The position numbers and the translations under genes were made by a program. DNA of 64,000 nucleotides from an uncultured Chlorobiaceae bacterium (GTDB taxonomy: Bacteria; Bacteroidota; Chlorobiia; Chlorobiales; Chlorobiaceae), in contig CAIQGA010000025.1 in NCBI GenBank assembly GCA_903871235.1, positions 19,930-83,929 of the forward strand. Reading direction: 5' to 3'. This document shows positions 9,478 through 17,668 of the stretch, one piece after another (within the stretch, counting starts at the first letter, position 1; the number at the start of each line of letters is the position of its first letter). The notes under the pieces were generated by a model that did not search any database, had not been told where the DNA came from, and was given only the letters and a program-made list of their open reading frames with translations.

Positions 9478-10965
9478 TCAATGGGTTTCAGTTTCCAAAT
9501 ATGCGGCAGGAATAAGATTTCCCCTGTTGAGCACGAGAAAGGGATCCAGATATTTTTTCACTCTGGCCATCTCCCTTATGCCGCCTTCATGATACATCAC
9601 CACAAGATACTCCACCTTGAGTTTGCCAATGCCATGCTCGGCCGAAAGCGTCCCCCCCAGCTCAAGAACTTTGCCAACAAAGCTGCGGTAGAGGGCCTTT
9701 GCCTTTAAAAACTCTTCATGGTTTCGTGGCAGGATGTTTAAATGGAGATGCGCATCTCCTATATGACCAAAAATAATATAGACAAAGCTCTCTTCTTCGC
9801 AAGAAGTGCGATAAAAATCGAAGAGTTCGCCAAACCGACTCTCCGGCACGGCCATGTCGGTGCTGATTTTGCTCTCATGCTGCCGGCTGAGCCAGTCGTT
9901 GACGATGAGTGGCAAGGCGTGACGAAACTCCCGCAACCGTTCCTGTTCATGACAATCGAGTGCCATCCACGATTCATCACAGATGGCATCGCAACGCTCC
10001 ATCAGCTCGAAGAGGATGTCGAGGTCGCTCCCTTCCCGTTCAGGCGTTGTTTCAAGCTCCAGAAAAATGGCGCCTTCACTCTTGCCGGGCACTTCGGGAT
10101 ACCTGACTGCAAGAAACTCAAGTGAATGGCTATCAAAAAACTCAATAGCCCGGGGTGAAATACCGTTGTTCTTTTCTTTAAGCTGCCCGACAAAGCGGAA
10201 CAACCCTTCAAGTGTGCTGAAGTAGACCAGGCAGGAGATGATTGATGGCGGAAGGGGAGTGAGCAGAAGGTCAGCTTCCGCAATAATCCCAAGCGTTCCT
10301 TCAGATCCGATAAAGAGATCAACAAGATCCATTCCCGCCTCTGAAAAGTAGCCAGCATTGTGTTTTGAGGTTGACGGCATAGAATATTCCGGCCTTTTGA
10401 AGGCCATTTCTTTGCCTGAAGGCAGGCAGAAGCGGAAGAGACCCTCGTTGTCAGCCCGGCAGAAACCGCGCGAAAGATTGAGCACCTCACCCTGTGCAAG
10501 AACGACAAGGATTCTTGCAACATGGTTTCGCGTCGAGCCGTATTTGAAACTTCTCGCTCCCGAAGAGTTGTTCGCTATCGTGCTTCCAATAAAACAGAGC
10601 TTTTCAGTCGGATCCGGCGGATAAAACCAGCCGGAAAACTCCACTTTTTTCTGGAGCGTTTCGAGGAGTACTCCAGCCTGCACGGTTATAGAGGCTCTGT
10701 CGGTAGAGAGCTGCACCGGTTCGCTGATGTGATCAAGCTTTTGCATCGAAAGAACATATTCTCCCAGGGGGATTCTGCCGCCGGTTGTCCCTGTTCCATT
10801 TCCAGCAATGGTAAATTGGTGATGCTCCTTGAGGGCTCTTTTGAGGAGCCCGGCAAGTTCGTCCACCGTTTCCGGGAAAAAAACCCCCGGAGTATGACCG
10901 CTCTTCAGGTTACTCGTGTCTTCGAGAAATCCCTTTATGGAATCGGGATCATCTTTGTAAATCAT
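9478..10965 (-). CDS. FAD-linked oxidase, GlcD / D-lactate dehydrogenase-like
   Basis: A 495-residue flavoprotein. The N-terminal PCMH-type FAD-binding domain shows FPETVDELAGLLKRALK, a GNGTGTTGGR FAD pyrophosphate-binding segment, PPDPTEKLCFIGSTIANNSSGARSF, GSEGTLGIIAEA, and the C-terminal FAD-oxidase domain ends with GHIGDAHLHLNILP and SAEHGIGKLK. Enzymes of this group oxidise glycolate, D-lactate or other 2-hydroxy acids; the substrate cannot be told from sequence. Its start overlaps the mrdA stop by 4 bases (ATGA), so it is translationally coupled to the cell-elongation operon, where RodA would often be expected. This may be chance gene order. Confidence 0.85.
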   Translation of the reverse strand: MIYKDDPDSIKGFLEDTSNLKSGHTPGVFFPETVDELAGLLKRALKEHHQFTIAGNGTGTTGGRIPLGEYVLSMQKLDHISEPVQLSTDRASITVQAGVLLETLQKKVEFSGWFYPPDPTEKLCFIGSTIANNSSGARSFKYGSTRNHVARILVVLAQGEVLNLSRGFCRADNEGLFRFCLPSGKEMAFKRPEYSMPSTSKHNAGYFSEAGMDLVDLFIGSEGTLGIIAEADLLLTPLPPSIISCLVYFSTLEGLFRFVGQLKEKNNGISPRAIEFFDSHSLEFLAVRYPEVPGKSEGAIFLELETTPEREGSDLDILFELMERCDAICDESWMALDCHEQERLREFRHALPLIVNDWLSRQHESKISTDMAVPESRFGELFDFYRTSCEEESFVYIIFGHIGDAHLHLNILPRNHEEFLKAKALYRSFVGKVLELGGTLSAEHGIGKLKVEYLVVMYHEGGIREMARVKKYLDPFLVLNRGNLIPAAYLETETH

Positions 10966-12890
10966 TCTGCTCTTTTTTCGGTATTGTTCCTGTTTTTATT
11001 CCCTTTGAGAAGTTCGGAGGGAGTGCGTTTTTTTTCAGGTTGAGGAGCTGTCGGTATTGTTTTTTTTGTACTGTCAGCTTGCTGCGAGGCTGCCGCAGAG
11101 GATTCTATCCCTTTTTTTGCGACTGCAACTGGCAACGTCTCTCCTTTTACATAATAGCGGATCAGTTCGCGGGCAATCGGTGCAGAAATAGCTCCACCAA
11201 AACCGGCATTTTCGACCAAAACAGCCATGGCAATTTTTGGATGCTCCACAGGGGCAAACGCAATAAACCAGGCATGATCTTTACCATGAGGATTTTGTGC
11301 GGTGCCGGTTTTTCCTGCAATGGTTACTCCGGGAACTTGTGCCAGTGTCCCGGTACCTCTCTCCACGACGCCTGTCATGCCATCATGGATAAGATCAAAT
11401 GTTGCTTTTGAAACTGGAAGCTGCTGTTTGCTGTAGGTATATGCACTGTACTCACCGGTAGCCGTATCACGGTAGCCGGTGACAATATGGGGCTGAAAGA
11501 GGGTTCCCCTGTTCGCAATGGCCGCAGCATAAGTAGCGAGTTGCACAGGAGTGGTACCGAGCTCGCCCTGACCAATTGCAAGGCTGACCAGATATCCCTT
11601 TGTCCACTTGTTCACGCCATACCGTTGATTGTAATAGTCGGTTGATGGCAGAAGTCCATGTCGCTCGCCAGGCATATCAATGCCGGTTTTTTCTCCAAAA
11701 CCGAACATCGCGCCATACTTGGTCCAATCTTCAAATCCGACATTAAAAATCAGATTATAAAAATAAACATTTGATGAGACCGTAATAGCCTCTCTCATAT
11801 CCACCCAGCCGTGTCCCCGGCCTTCGTTACTGAGAAAGCGTCTGTGGCCATAGACGAATGCGCCGTTGTCAAGTATTTTTTTTGCGGGATCGATCTTTTT
11901 TCCCTCAAGAGCGGCCATGGCAAGAATCATCTTGTAGATGGAACCTGGAGGATAGACTGCCTGAACTGTTCGGTTAAAAAGCGGTTTTTGGGGAGATGTA
12001 ACAATATCGTGCCACCCTTTACTGTCGGTAGAGCCGTTAAAGATATCAAGATCGTAGTCAGGAGCACTGGCAAGGGCAAGAACACCGCCAGTCGAAGGGT
12101 CAATGGCCACGACGGCACCGGATTTTCCGGTTTTTCTCAGGAGTTGTTCTGCAAGTTGTTGCAGGCCAGCATCAATAGAGAGATAGAGATCGTCCCCTTT
12201 TACGGCGGAGATATCATTTTTCCCATTATCATATTTTCCTGCGTATTTGCCGAGAGGGGTAACCATTTCAAACCGCATTCCTTTTTGCCCTTTCAACTCT
12301 TCTTCATAAAATTTTTCAAGTCCGCTATACCCGATTTTGTCATTCTGCGTATAACCCTGATCAGAAAGCTCCTCAAGTTTTTCTTTGGGTATTGAGCGTA
12401 AATAGCCGAAGAGATGCGAACCAAAGAGGGAATCTGGATAGAACCTCTTGTTCTCGGTCTCTATCTGTACTCCGGGAAGTTGCCAGAGATTTTCACTCAC
12501 TTTCGCTATCGCAACCGCATCAAGGTTGCGGCTGATGATGGTGCCTGAATAGCGGTTGAAGAGTGTTCCTTTCTTGATAATTTCTCTCAACTCCTCTTCC
12601 GGCTTCCCCATAAGCCATGCAAGAAAACGGGTACGCTCTTTTTTGAATTCAGAAGGAACAATTTTTACCGTATAGAGTGGCTGATTGTCAACAAGAACAA
12701 CGCCAACCCGGTCAATAAAGCGACCTCTTGGCGGCTGAACCCAGATTCGACGAATGCTGTTCGTGGTTGAAATTGATCCAAACTGCTGATAATTGATGAC
12801 CTGCAGATAGAAAAGCCGGAGATAAAGCAGCACAAAAAGAGTTATCACAAAAGACGATACAAGCACGGTGCTTCGCAGAAGTTTATCCAT
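10962..12890 (-). CDS. mrdA: Penicillin-binding protein 2 (elongation transpeptidase)
   Basis: PBP2 cross-links peptidoglycan during lateral wall growth as part of the elongasome. The 642-residue protein has one N-terminal membrane anchor (about residues 8-30), a dimerisation domain beginning with PPRGRFIDRVG, and a transpeptidase domain. The catalytic tetrad is GSIYK (Ser317, Lys320), followed by the SSNVYF (SxN) and GKTGTAQNP (KTG) motifs. The C-terminus has a low-complexity Lys/Pro/Ser/Gln tail. It sits 3 bases after mreD and overlaps the downstream oxidase by 4 bases. Confidence 0.94.
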   Translation of the reverse strand: MDKLLRSTVLVSSFVITLFVLLYLRLFYLQVINYQQFGSISTTNSIRRIWVQPPRGRFIDRVGVVLVDNQPLYTVKIVPSEFKKERTRFLAWLMGKPEEELREIIKKGTLFNRYSGTIISRNLDAVAIAKVSENLWQLPGVQIETENKRFYPDSLFGSHLFGYLRSIPKEKLEELSDQGYTQNDKIGYSGLEKFYEEELKGQKGMRFEMVTPLGKYAGKYDNGKNDISAVKGDDLYLSIDAGLQQLAEQLLRKTGKSGAVVAIDPSTGGVLALASAPDYDLDIFNGSTDSKGWHDIVTSPQKPLFNRTVQAVYPPGSIYKMILAMAALEGKKIDPAKKILDNGAFVYGHRRFLSNEGRGHGWVDMREAITVSSNVYFYNLIFNVGFEDWTKYGAMFGFGEKTGIDMPGERHGLLPSTDYYNQRYGVNKWTKGYLVSLAIGQGELGTTPVQLATYAAAIANRGTLFQPHIVTGYRDTATGEYSAYTYSKQQLPVSKATFDLIHDGMTGVVERGTGTLAQVPGVTIAGKTGTAQNPHGKDHAWFIAFAPVEHPKIAMAVLVENAGFGGAISAPIARELIRYYVKGETLPVAVAKKGIESSAAASQQADSTKKTIPTAPQPEKKRTPSELLKGNKNRNNTEKRAE

Positions 12891-12893
12891 CGT

Positions 12894-13385
12894 TCAGTTT
12901 GCAAGTGATTGTCTCAAAAACAGCCAGTTCAGTATTATGGCAAGGATGAGGTTGAAGAGAGATTCAAGAAAACCAAAAACTACGATCCGGTAGCCTGGCG
13001 AAAAGCCGAGGGGATTGTCGCCAACTGATAAAATGGCATTGGTACAGAGCCCGGCCACTATGACTGCGGCATAAAATCGTCTGCTTTTTTGTTTTGGTGT
13101 CGCATGACTCTCTTTTGGAACATTAAAATAACCGGCAACAAAACTTCCGACTGTTCTTGCCAGCATATTTAAACCCACGTTTCCCGTTAAAAGGCCTGTA
13201 AGCACCCCTGCAGCAAACCCGAAACTGGTATTGGTTTTCTGATTGGTAGTAACGGCAATAAATGCAAGAAAAATAGTAACAGCATCTGCTGAAACATCGA
13301 AAAGCGTTATGTGCGACAAACTGAACTTCTGCACCAGTGAGATGATGCAGAGGAAAAGCAAAGAAAGATATATTTTTTTTGTCAC
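12894..13385 (-). CDS. mreD: Rod shape-determining protein MreD
   Basis: A 163-residue integral membrane protein with about five hydrophobic segments. It contains the moderately conserved pattern FGFAAGVLTGLLTGNVGLNMLARTV followed by GYFNVPKES. MreD proteins are poorly conserved; the call depends strongly on position between mreC (18-base gap) and mrdA (3-base gap). It would act with MreC, PBP2 and the MreB cytoskeleton, but mreB is not in this window. Confidence 0.85.
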   Translation of the reverse strand: MTKKIYLSLLFLCIISLVQKFSLSHITLFDVSADAVTIFLAFIAVTTNQKTNTSFGFAAGVLTGLLTGNVGLNMLARTVGSFVAGYFNVPKESHATPKQKSRRFYAAVIVAGLCTNAILSVGDNPLGFSPGYRIVVFGFLESLFNLILAIILNWLFLRQSLAN

Positions 13386-13403
13386 TGGGTCGATATCTGA
13401 AGA

Positions 13404-14252
13404 TTAATGGCTTTTTTTATTTATAGTTGGGGTCTCATCACCCATGATACTGATTTTTTCCTGGTTAATTTTCAGTGGCGCAACCAGTACCAGTGTCAAG
13501 TTTGAAAAGTCAACGGCAAGCCGGACATCAACATCATAAAACAGGTTGTCTGGTTTCATGCGAACCACTCTCCCCACAGGAATGCCCCTTATAGAAAAGG
13601 TACTGAAATCGGAGGTGACTAATCGTTCGTTGAGTTTAATACGGCTGCTTATGGGAATATGTTCAATCTGGGCAATAAACTCCCTGCCTCCACTCCAGGA
13701 AAGAATTCCCATACTGCCGCATGAATCGGCTACCGCGATGACCTTGAAATCCGGGTGGATAACCGGCATAACCCGTGCATAGTTTTCGGAAACCGCCGTT
13801 ACCCTTCCCACCAATCCTTCAGGAACCAGAACGGTCATATCTTTTTTGACTCCTTTCCTCCACCCCGCATCAATCACCAGCATGTTTTCACGGTCGCTGA
13901 ATTTGCGGTCAACAACCCTTGCCATGATAAATCCTGATGCATTGAACGTGGTATCGGCAAGTATTTTCTTTCGGCTCCGTTCATCTAAAGCTGAAGTCTC
14001 AAGGGTGAGTACCCTCGAAAGCAGATCAGTGTTGACTCGCATGAGCCGTTCGTTTTCTCTTTTCAGGGTAAACAGGGAGCTGAACTGCATCAATTGTTCA
14101 TTGATGGCCGCGCTGAACTCAAGCCCACCATTGTGCAGCGTGCCCTGTACATCATCCTGCTCAAGTCGTATAAAAAGAAAAGCTATGCTGCAGTAAAGCA
14201 CAAAAAGCAGCAAGGTACCGTATTCAACAAAAAGAGTAAAAAACTTCCGCAC
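13404..14252 (-). CDS. mreC: Rod shape-determining protein MreC
   Basis: A 282-residue bitopic membrane protein. One transmembrane segment (about residues 9-28) is followed by a coiled-coil stretch (FTLKRENERLMRVNTDLLSRV) and two periplasmic beta domains with VIDAGWRKGVKKDMTVLVPEGLVGRV, the hallmark of MreC. It links the cytoplasmic MreB filament to PBP2. It is the first gene of the minus-strand operon mreC-mreD-mrdA-FAD oxidase and is divergent from the GroES-like gene; their promoters must share 14253-14333. Confidence 0.94.
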   Translation of the reverse strand: MRKFFTLFVEYGTLLLFVLYCSIAFLFIRLEQDDVQGTLHNGGLEFSAAINEQLMQFSSLFTLKRENERLMRVNTDLLSRVLTLETSALDERSRKKILADTTFNASGFIMARVVDRKFSDRENMLVIDAGWRKGVKKDMTVLVPEGLVGRVTAVSENYARVMPVIHPDFKVIAVADSCGSMGILSWSGGREFIAQIEHIPISSRIKLNERLVTSDFSTFSIRGIPVGRVVRMKPDNLFYDVDVRLAVDFSNLTLVLVAPLKINQEKISIMGDETPTINKKSH

Positions 14253-14333
14253 GGTTCATATTCCGGTTTTTTTATTACATTTTCCTCATCAAACGAGATG
14301 GGTGTTGAAGTCAACAGGTCAAGAGCAAAAGAG

Positions 14334-14723
14334 ATGACTCAGAACGTGAATATAACAGATAAATTTATTGTTGTTGGTGATAGAGTATTAATCAAGCCAA
14401 AATCTCTTGGTGAGAGAACAAAATCTGGCATTTATCTTCCTCCAGGTGTCCAGGAAAAGGAAAAAATACAGACTGGCTACATTATAAAAACCGGGCCAGG
14501 CTATCCTGTAGGCCCACCGCCCGAGTCGGACGAACCATGGAAAGAGCGGGTTTCCGCCGCCCAGTACATACCGCTCCAGGCAAAAGTGGGTGATATGGCT
14601 ATTTTTATCCAGAGCAGTTCCTATGAAATTGAGTATGAAGATGAACGGTACATTATTGTGCCCAATTCGGCCATTCTGCTTTTGATCAGGGAAGATGACG
14701 ATCTTGACTATTACCTCAAATAA
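14334..14723 (+). CDS. GroES/Cpn10-like protein (divergent co-chaperonin)
   Basis: A 129-residue protein with a GroES fold: VVGDRVLIKPKSLGERTKSGIYLPPGVQEKEKIQTGYIIKTGPG, then VGDMAIFIQSSSYEIEYEDERYIIVPNSAILLLI. Compared with standard GroES (about 95 residues), it has a short N-terminal extension, an insertion rich in Pro, Glu and Trp (YPVGPPPESDEPWKERVSA) in the region after the mobile loop, and an acidic C-terminus. No groEL is adjacent, so this is probably an accessory paralogue and not the main GroES. The frame is open to 14094, which would overlap mreC. ATG 14334 was preferred; ATG 14298 in the same frame is an alternative start. Confidence 0.8.
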   Translation: MTQNVNITDKFIVVGDRVLIKPKSLGERTKSGIYLPPGVQEKEKIQTGYIIKTGPGYPVGPPPESDEPWKERVSAAQYIPLQAKVGDMAIFIQSSSYEIEYEDERYIIVPNSAILLLIREDDDLDYYLK

Positions 14724-14770
14724 GAGCCAGACCTTAACGGCGTGCTTGCAACCACACAGTAAATAAGACC

Positions 14771-15745
14771 ATGACCAGAGATTTTGCTTCAACCGGCGCC
14801 AGCAGTGCCTCTTTTTCGCATGAAGAGCTTTTTCGGCGGATCAATGCGTTGAAAAAAGAGATGAACGCACTCGTTCTTGCCCATTACTATACCGTTCCCG
14901 AGATACAGCAGGTTGCCGATATTGTGGGTGACAGCCTTGCCCTTGCCCGTGCAGCCGAAAAAACCAATGCTGACGTCATCGTTTTTGCCGGAGTCTATTT
15001 CATGGCCGAAACCGCTAAAATCCTCAATCCCGGAAAACTGGTACTGATGCCTGATGCCCGTGCCGGATGCCCGCTTGCCGACAGTTGCCCGGCAGAGGAG
15101 TTCAGGATATTCAAGCAAAAGCATCCCGGCGCTCTCGTCATTACCTATATTAACTCAACGGCTGAAATCAAGGCACTCTCCGACATTACCTGTACTTCCT
15201 CGAATGCCGAAGAGATTATCCGCCAGATTCCCGAAAACCGGCAGATTATTTTCGGCCCTGACCGAAACCTTGGCGCCTATCTGGCAAAAAAACTTGGCAG
15301 GAAGATGATTCTCTGGCAAGGATACTGCTATGTCCATGACGATTTTTCAGAATCCAATATGCTCAAGGCTCGCCAGGAACATCCAGGTGCGGAACTCATA
15401 GCCCATCCCGAATGTCGAGAAGAGGTGCTTCGTCATGCAGCATTTATCGGCTCAACGAAAGCGTTGCTGGACTATACCGTTGCAAGTGCCGCAGAAACCT
15501 TCATTGTTGCAACTGAGCCCGGCATTCTCTATGAAATGCAGAAGCGCTCCCCGTTGAAAACCTTTATTCCGGCACCCAAGGATTTCAGCAATTCTCGAAG
15601 TGTCTGTACACAGATGAAGCAGAATACCCTCGAAAAGCTCTACCATTGCATGCTGAACCGCAAACCGGAGATTCTTGTTGACGAAACGCTCCGCCTTGCA
15701 TCCCTTGGATCCATCAAGAGAATGCTTGAAATGTCGCCTCTCTGA
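14771..15745 (+). CDS. nadA: Quinolinate synthase
   Basis: NadA condenses iminoaspartate (from NadB) with dihydroxyacetone phosphate to quinolinate, using an oxygen-sensitive [4Fe-4S] cluster. The 324-residue product shows LAHYYTVPEIQQVADIVGDSLALA, VYFMAETAKIL, the Cys-rich AGCPLADSCPAEEF, DITCTSSNAEEI, GYCYVHDDF, HPECREEVL and SRSVCTQMKQNTLEKLY segments, all typical of the family. Cluster ligands are expected among the conserved cysteines in these segments. The gene follows the GroES-like gene by 47 bases on the same strand, and a bicistronic unit is likely. nadC is not seen in the window. Confidence 0.95.
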   Translation: MTRDFASTGASSASFSHEELFRRINALKKEMNALVLAHYYTVPEIQQVADIVGDSLALARAAEKTNADVIVFAGVYFMAETAKILNPGKLVLMPDARAGCPLADSCPAEEFRIFKQKHPGALVITYINSTAEIKALSDITCTSSNAEEIIRQIPENRQIIFGPDRNLGAYLAKKLGRKMILWQGYCYVHDDFSESNMLKARQEHPGAELIAHPECREEVLRHAAFIGSTKALLDYTVASAAETFIVATEPGILYEMQKRSPLKTFIPAPKDFSNSRSVCTQMKQNTLEKLYHCMLNRKPEILVDETLRLASLGSIKRMLEMSPL

Positions 15746-15834
15746 ATCGCGGAAACTCTGTAAAACGTGTATATTTTATGTGTGATTTAATTGTCCTCAG
15801 GTTGGCTTCATAACGCAAAAACAAGAAGACTCTC

Positions 15835-16560
15835 ATGCGTATCCTGTCACGAAACATAGCTTCTCTCTCAACAGTTCTTACTCTTACCTTCTCTTCACTG
15901 CCAGCCTTGGCCTGGCATGACAAAACCCATCTTTCGGTTGCCGAGGCTGCTGGCTTTGATCTCTGGTACAGTGCGGCTGCACCCGATGTTGCCAAATCGA
16001 AGAGTGAATTCAGGCCGACAGAAGAGAAAAATCATTACTACAACAATAACGCTGGCAAAACGGTCGATGCCGCAATGGTTATGAGTCAGATTGAGCGCTA
16101 CAACAAGCCGGACGATGATGAAGGGCACCTTTACGGCGCCATCATCGGTGCAGTAAGGGCTTACAAGGCAGAGAAAGAGAGCGGCAAATATGCCGAATAT
16201 CCGCTTGCATTCTGTGCGCACTACATTGGCGATCTCTCCATGCCGCTGCACAACACCTTCTATGACGATTTCAACAAAAACCGCCACAGCATCAATGACG
16301 GTATTGTTGAAGGCAGCGTAAGAAACAACATTGGCTATATTCAGCGCAACATGAAGAATATTACCATTCTGGACGAAGCTGACCTTGCCCGTGAAATTGC
16401 AAAAGTAGCCAATACCGCACTCCATCTTGGCATCAAGATACGCAAAGAGAAGAGGGATATGACCCAAAGCGAGGTCTATATTCAGCTCACCCGGAGCGCG
16501 TCACTGTTGAATGCGGTGCTGAAGTATGTTGGCAAAACCCCCGTATCAACGGTTTCATAA
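15835..16560 (+). CDS. Exported S1/P1 nuclease / zinc phospholipase C-family protein
   Basis: A 241-residue protein. A signal peptide (residues 1 to about 22, ending LPALA) is followed directly by WHDKTH, so cleavage would make Trp the N-terminal residue. This is the arrangement used by P1 nuclease and phospholipase C, where the N-terminal Trp amine binds zinc. Further metal-ligand motifs visible are KNHYYNNN and the typical FCAHYIGDLSMPLHNTFYDD with HxxxD and PLH. Expected action is hydrolysis of phosphodiester bonds (nucleic acid or phospholipid) in the periplasm or outside; the substrate is unknown. It lies 17 bases upstream of the pentapeptide-repeat gene. Confidence 0.8.
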   Translation: MRILSRNIASLSTVLTLTFSSLPALAWHDKTHLSVAEAAGFDLWYSAAAPDVAKSKSEFRPTEEKNHYYNNNAGKTVDAAMVMSQIERYNKPDDDEGHLYGAIIGAVRAYKAEKESGKYAEYPLAFCAHYIGDLSMPLHNTFYDDFNKNRHSINDGIVEGSVRNNIGYIQRNMKNITILDEADLAREIAKVANTALHLGIKIRKEKRDMTQSEVYIQLTRSASLLNAVLKYVGKTPVSTVS

Positions 16561-16577
16561 CATTTTGTATTGAATTT

Positions 16578-17666
16578 ATGGCCGTCACAGAACATCTGAA
16601 GCTCCTCAAAGAGGGCGTTACCACGTGGAACCTCTGGCGTCAGGAACATCCGGAGATAGTGCCGGATTTGCACGAAGCTCTGCTTGCCACACTTGACCTG
16701 CGGGGCGCCAACCTCTCAGCCGTCGATCTTGGAGGTGCAAACCTTGCAAAAGCGAAGCTTGTAGGTGCAAATCTTGCAGACGCGGATCTCCGTGGTGCTG
16801 ATCTCCGTGGTGCTGACCTCAGCAGAAGTAACCTCACCGGAGTCAATTTCAGCAAAAGCACCATCGATATCTGCACCATCTATCGTGACATTGAGGGGTG
16901 TGATATTGGCGCAAATGGTCTCTACTCATCCCTCACCGACTCGGCAGCCTTGTTCAGAATCGACCCGCCAGGCAACTCCATGCAGGGAGCCAACGCCGAT
17001 GCCGTCATCGAAAGCCTCCGTCATGCCCGCAAGCTTCACACCTTCTCTCTCCTGCTCGCGGGCATCGCCATGCTTTTTATCGTCATCAAACCGAAAACCA
17101 TTACGCTGCCCTATCTTTCCGGCTCGTTCAAGTTCGACGATATCAGCTATGCCTTTCTGGCCATGATTCTCTCCACCTTTTTGTTAAGCCAGGTATCCTC
17201 TTTTATCGACTCCGCACTGCAAGGGGCGCACTATCTTAACGACCGCAGGTCCGCAATGCTCGTTGGTCACTTTCCCTGGCTTCTTTCAAAGTATGAAAGT
17301 GATGCGGCCAATCGCCGGCAATCGAAAATCATGCGTTTTTTTCTGGTTTTTCATCCCGCCATCTACCTCTATTTTTTTTTGAAATGGGATTTGTTCTTCA
17401 GCGGCGACTGGGAAGGCATCATGCAGCACTATAAGGAGATGCCGGTCATTTTTGCCGAGTATCTGCTGCCGGTCTTTTATGTTGTCCTTATCATGCTCTG
17501 CCGCCACATTTTTCAGCTTTCTGAAGGGTTTCAGAAGCCGATCCTGTTTGATACCGCAACCGAGCGCGGACGGCACACGGAGATGGAACGGCTTGCTGAA
17601 GCCGTCGAAAAGCAGGCATCACGAACAGCCGAACTTGTTGAACTTATGCGCAAAAGGGAGGCGTGA
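16578..17666 (+). CDS. Pentapeptide-repeat membrane protein
   Basis: A 362-residue protein. Residues about 37-90 form a right-handed quadrilateral helix of pentapeptide repeats (A-D/N-L-x-x pattern: LRGANLSAVDLGGANL, LVGANLADADLRGADLRGADL). The rest contains about four hydrophobic segments (near LLLAGIAMLFIVI, FLAMILSTFLLSQ, IMRFFLVFHPAIYLYFFL and LLPVFYVVLIMLC) and ends in a charged coiled tail. Function is not known; this is a soluble beta-helix domain fused to a membrane domain. It overlaps or abuts the hybrid histidine kinase, so the two are probably translated together. Confidence 0.75.
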   Translation: MAVTEHLKLLKEGVTTWNLWRQEHPEIVPDLHEALLATLDLRGANLSAVDLGGANLAKAKLVGANLADADLRGADLRGADLSRSNLTGVNFSKSTIDICTIYRDIEGCDIGANGLYSSLTDSAALFRIDPPGNSMQGANADAVIESLRHARKLHTFSLLLAGIAMLFIVIKPKTITLPYLSGSFKFDDISYAFLAMILSTFLLSQVSSFIDSALQGAHYLNDRRSAMLVGHFPWLLSKYESDAANRRQSKIMRFFLVFHPAIYLYFFLKWDLFFSGDWEGIMQHYKEMPVIFAEYLLPVFYVVLIMLCRHIFQLSEGFQKPILFDTATERGRHTEMERLAEAVEKQASRTAELVELMRKREA

Positions 17667-17668
17667 GA

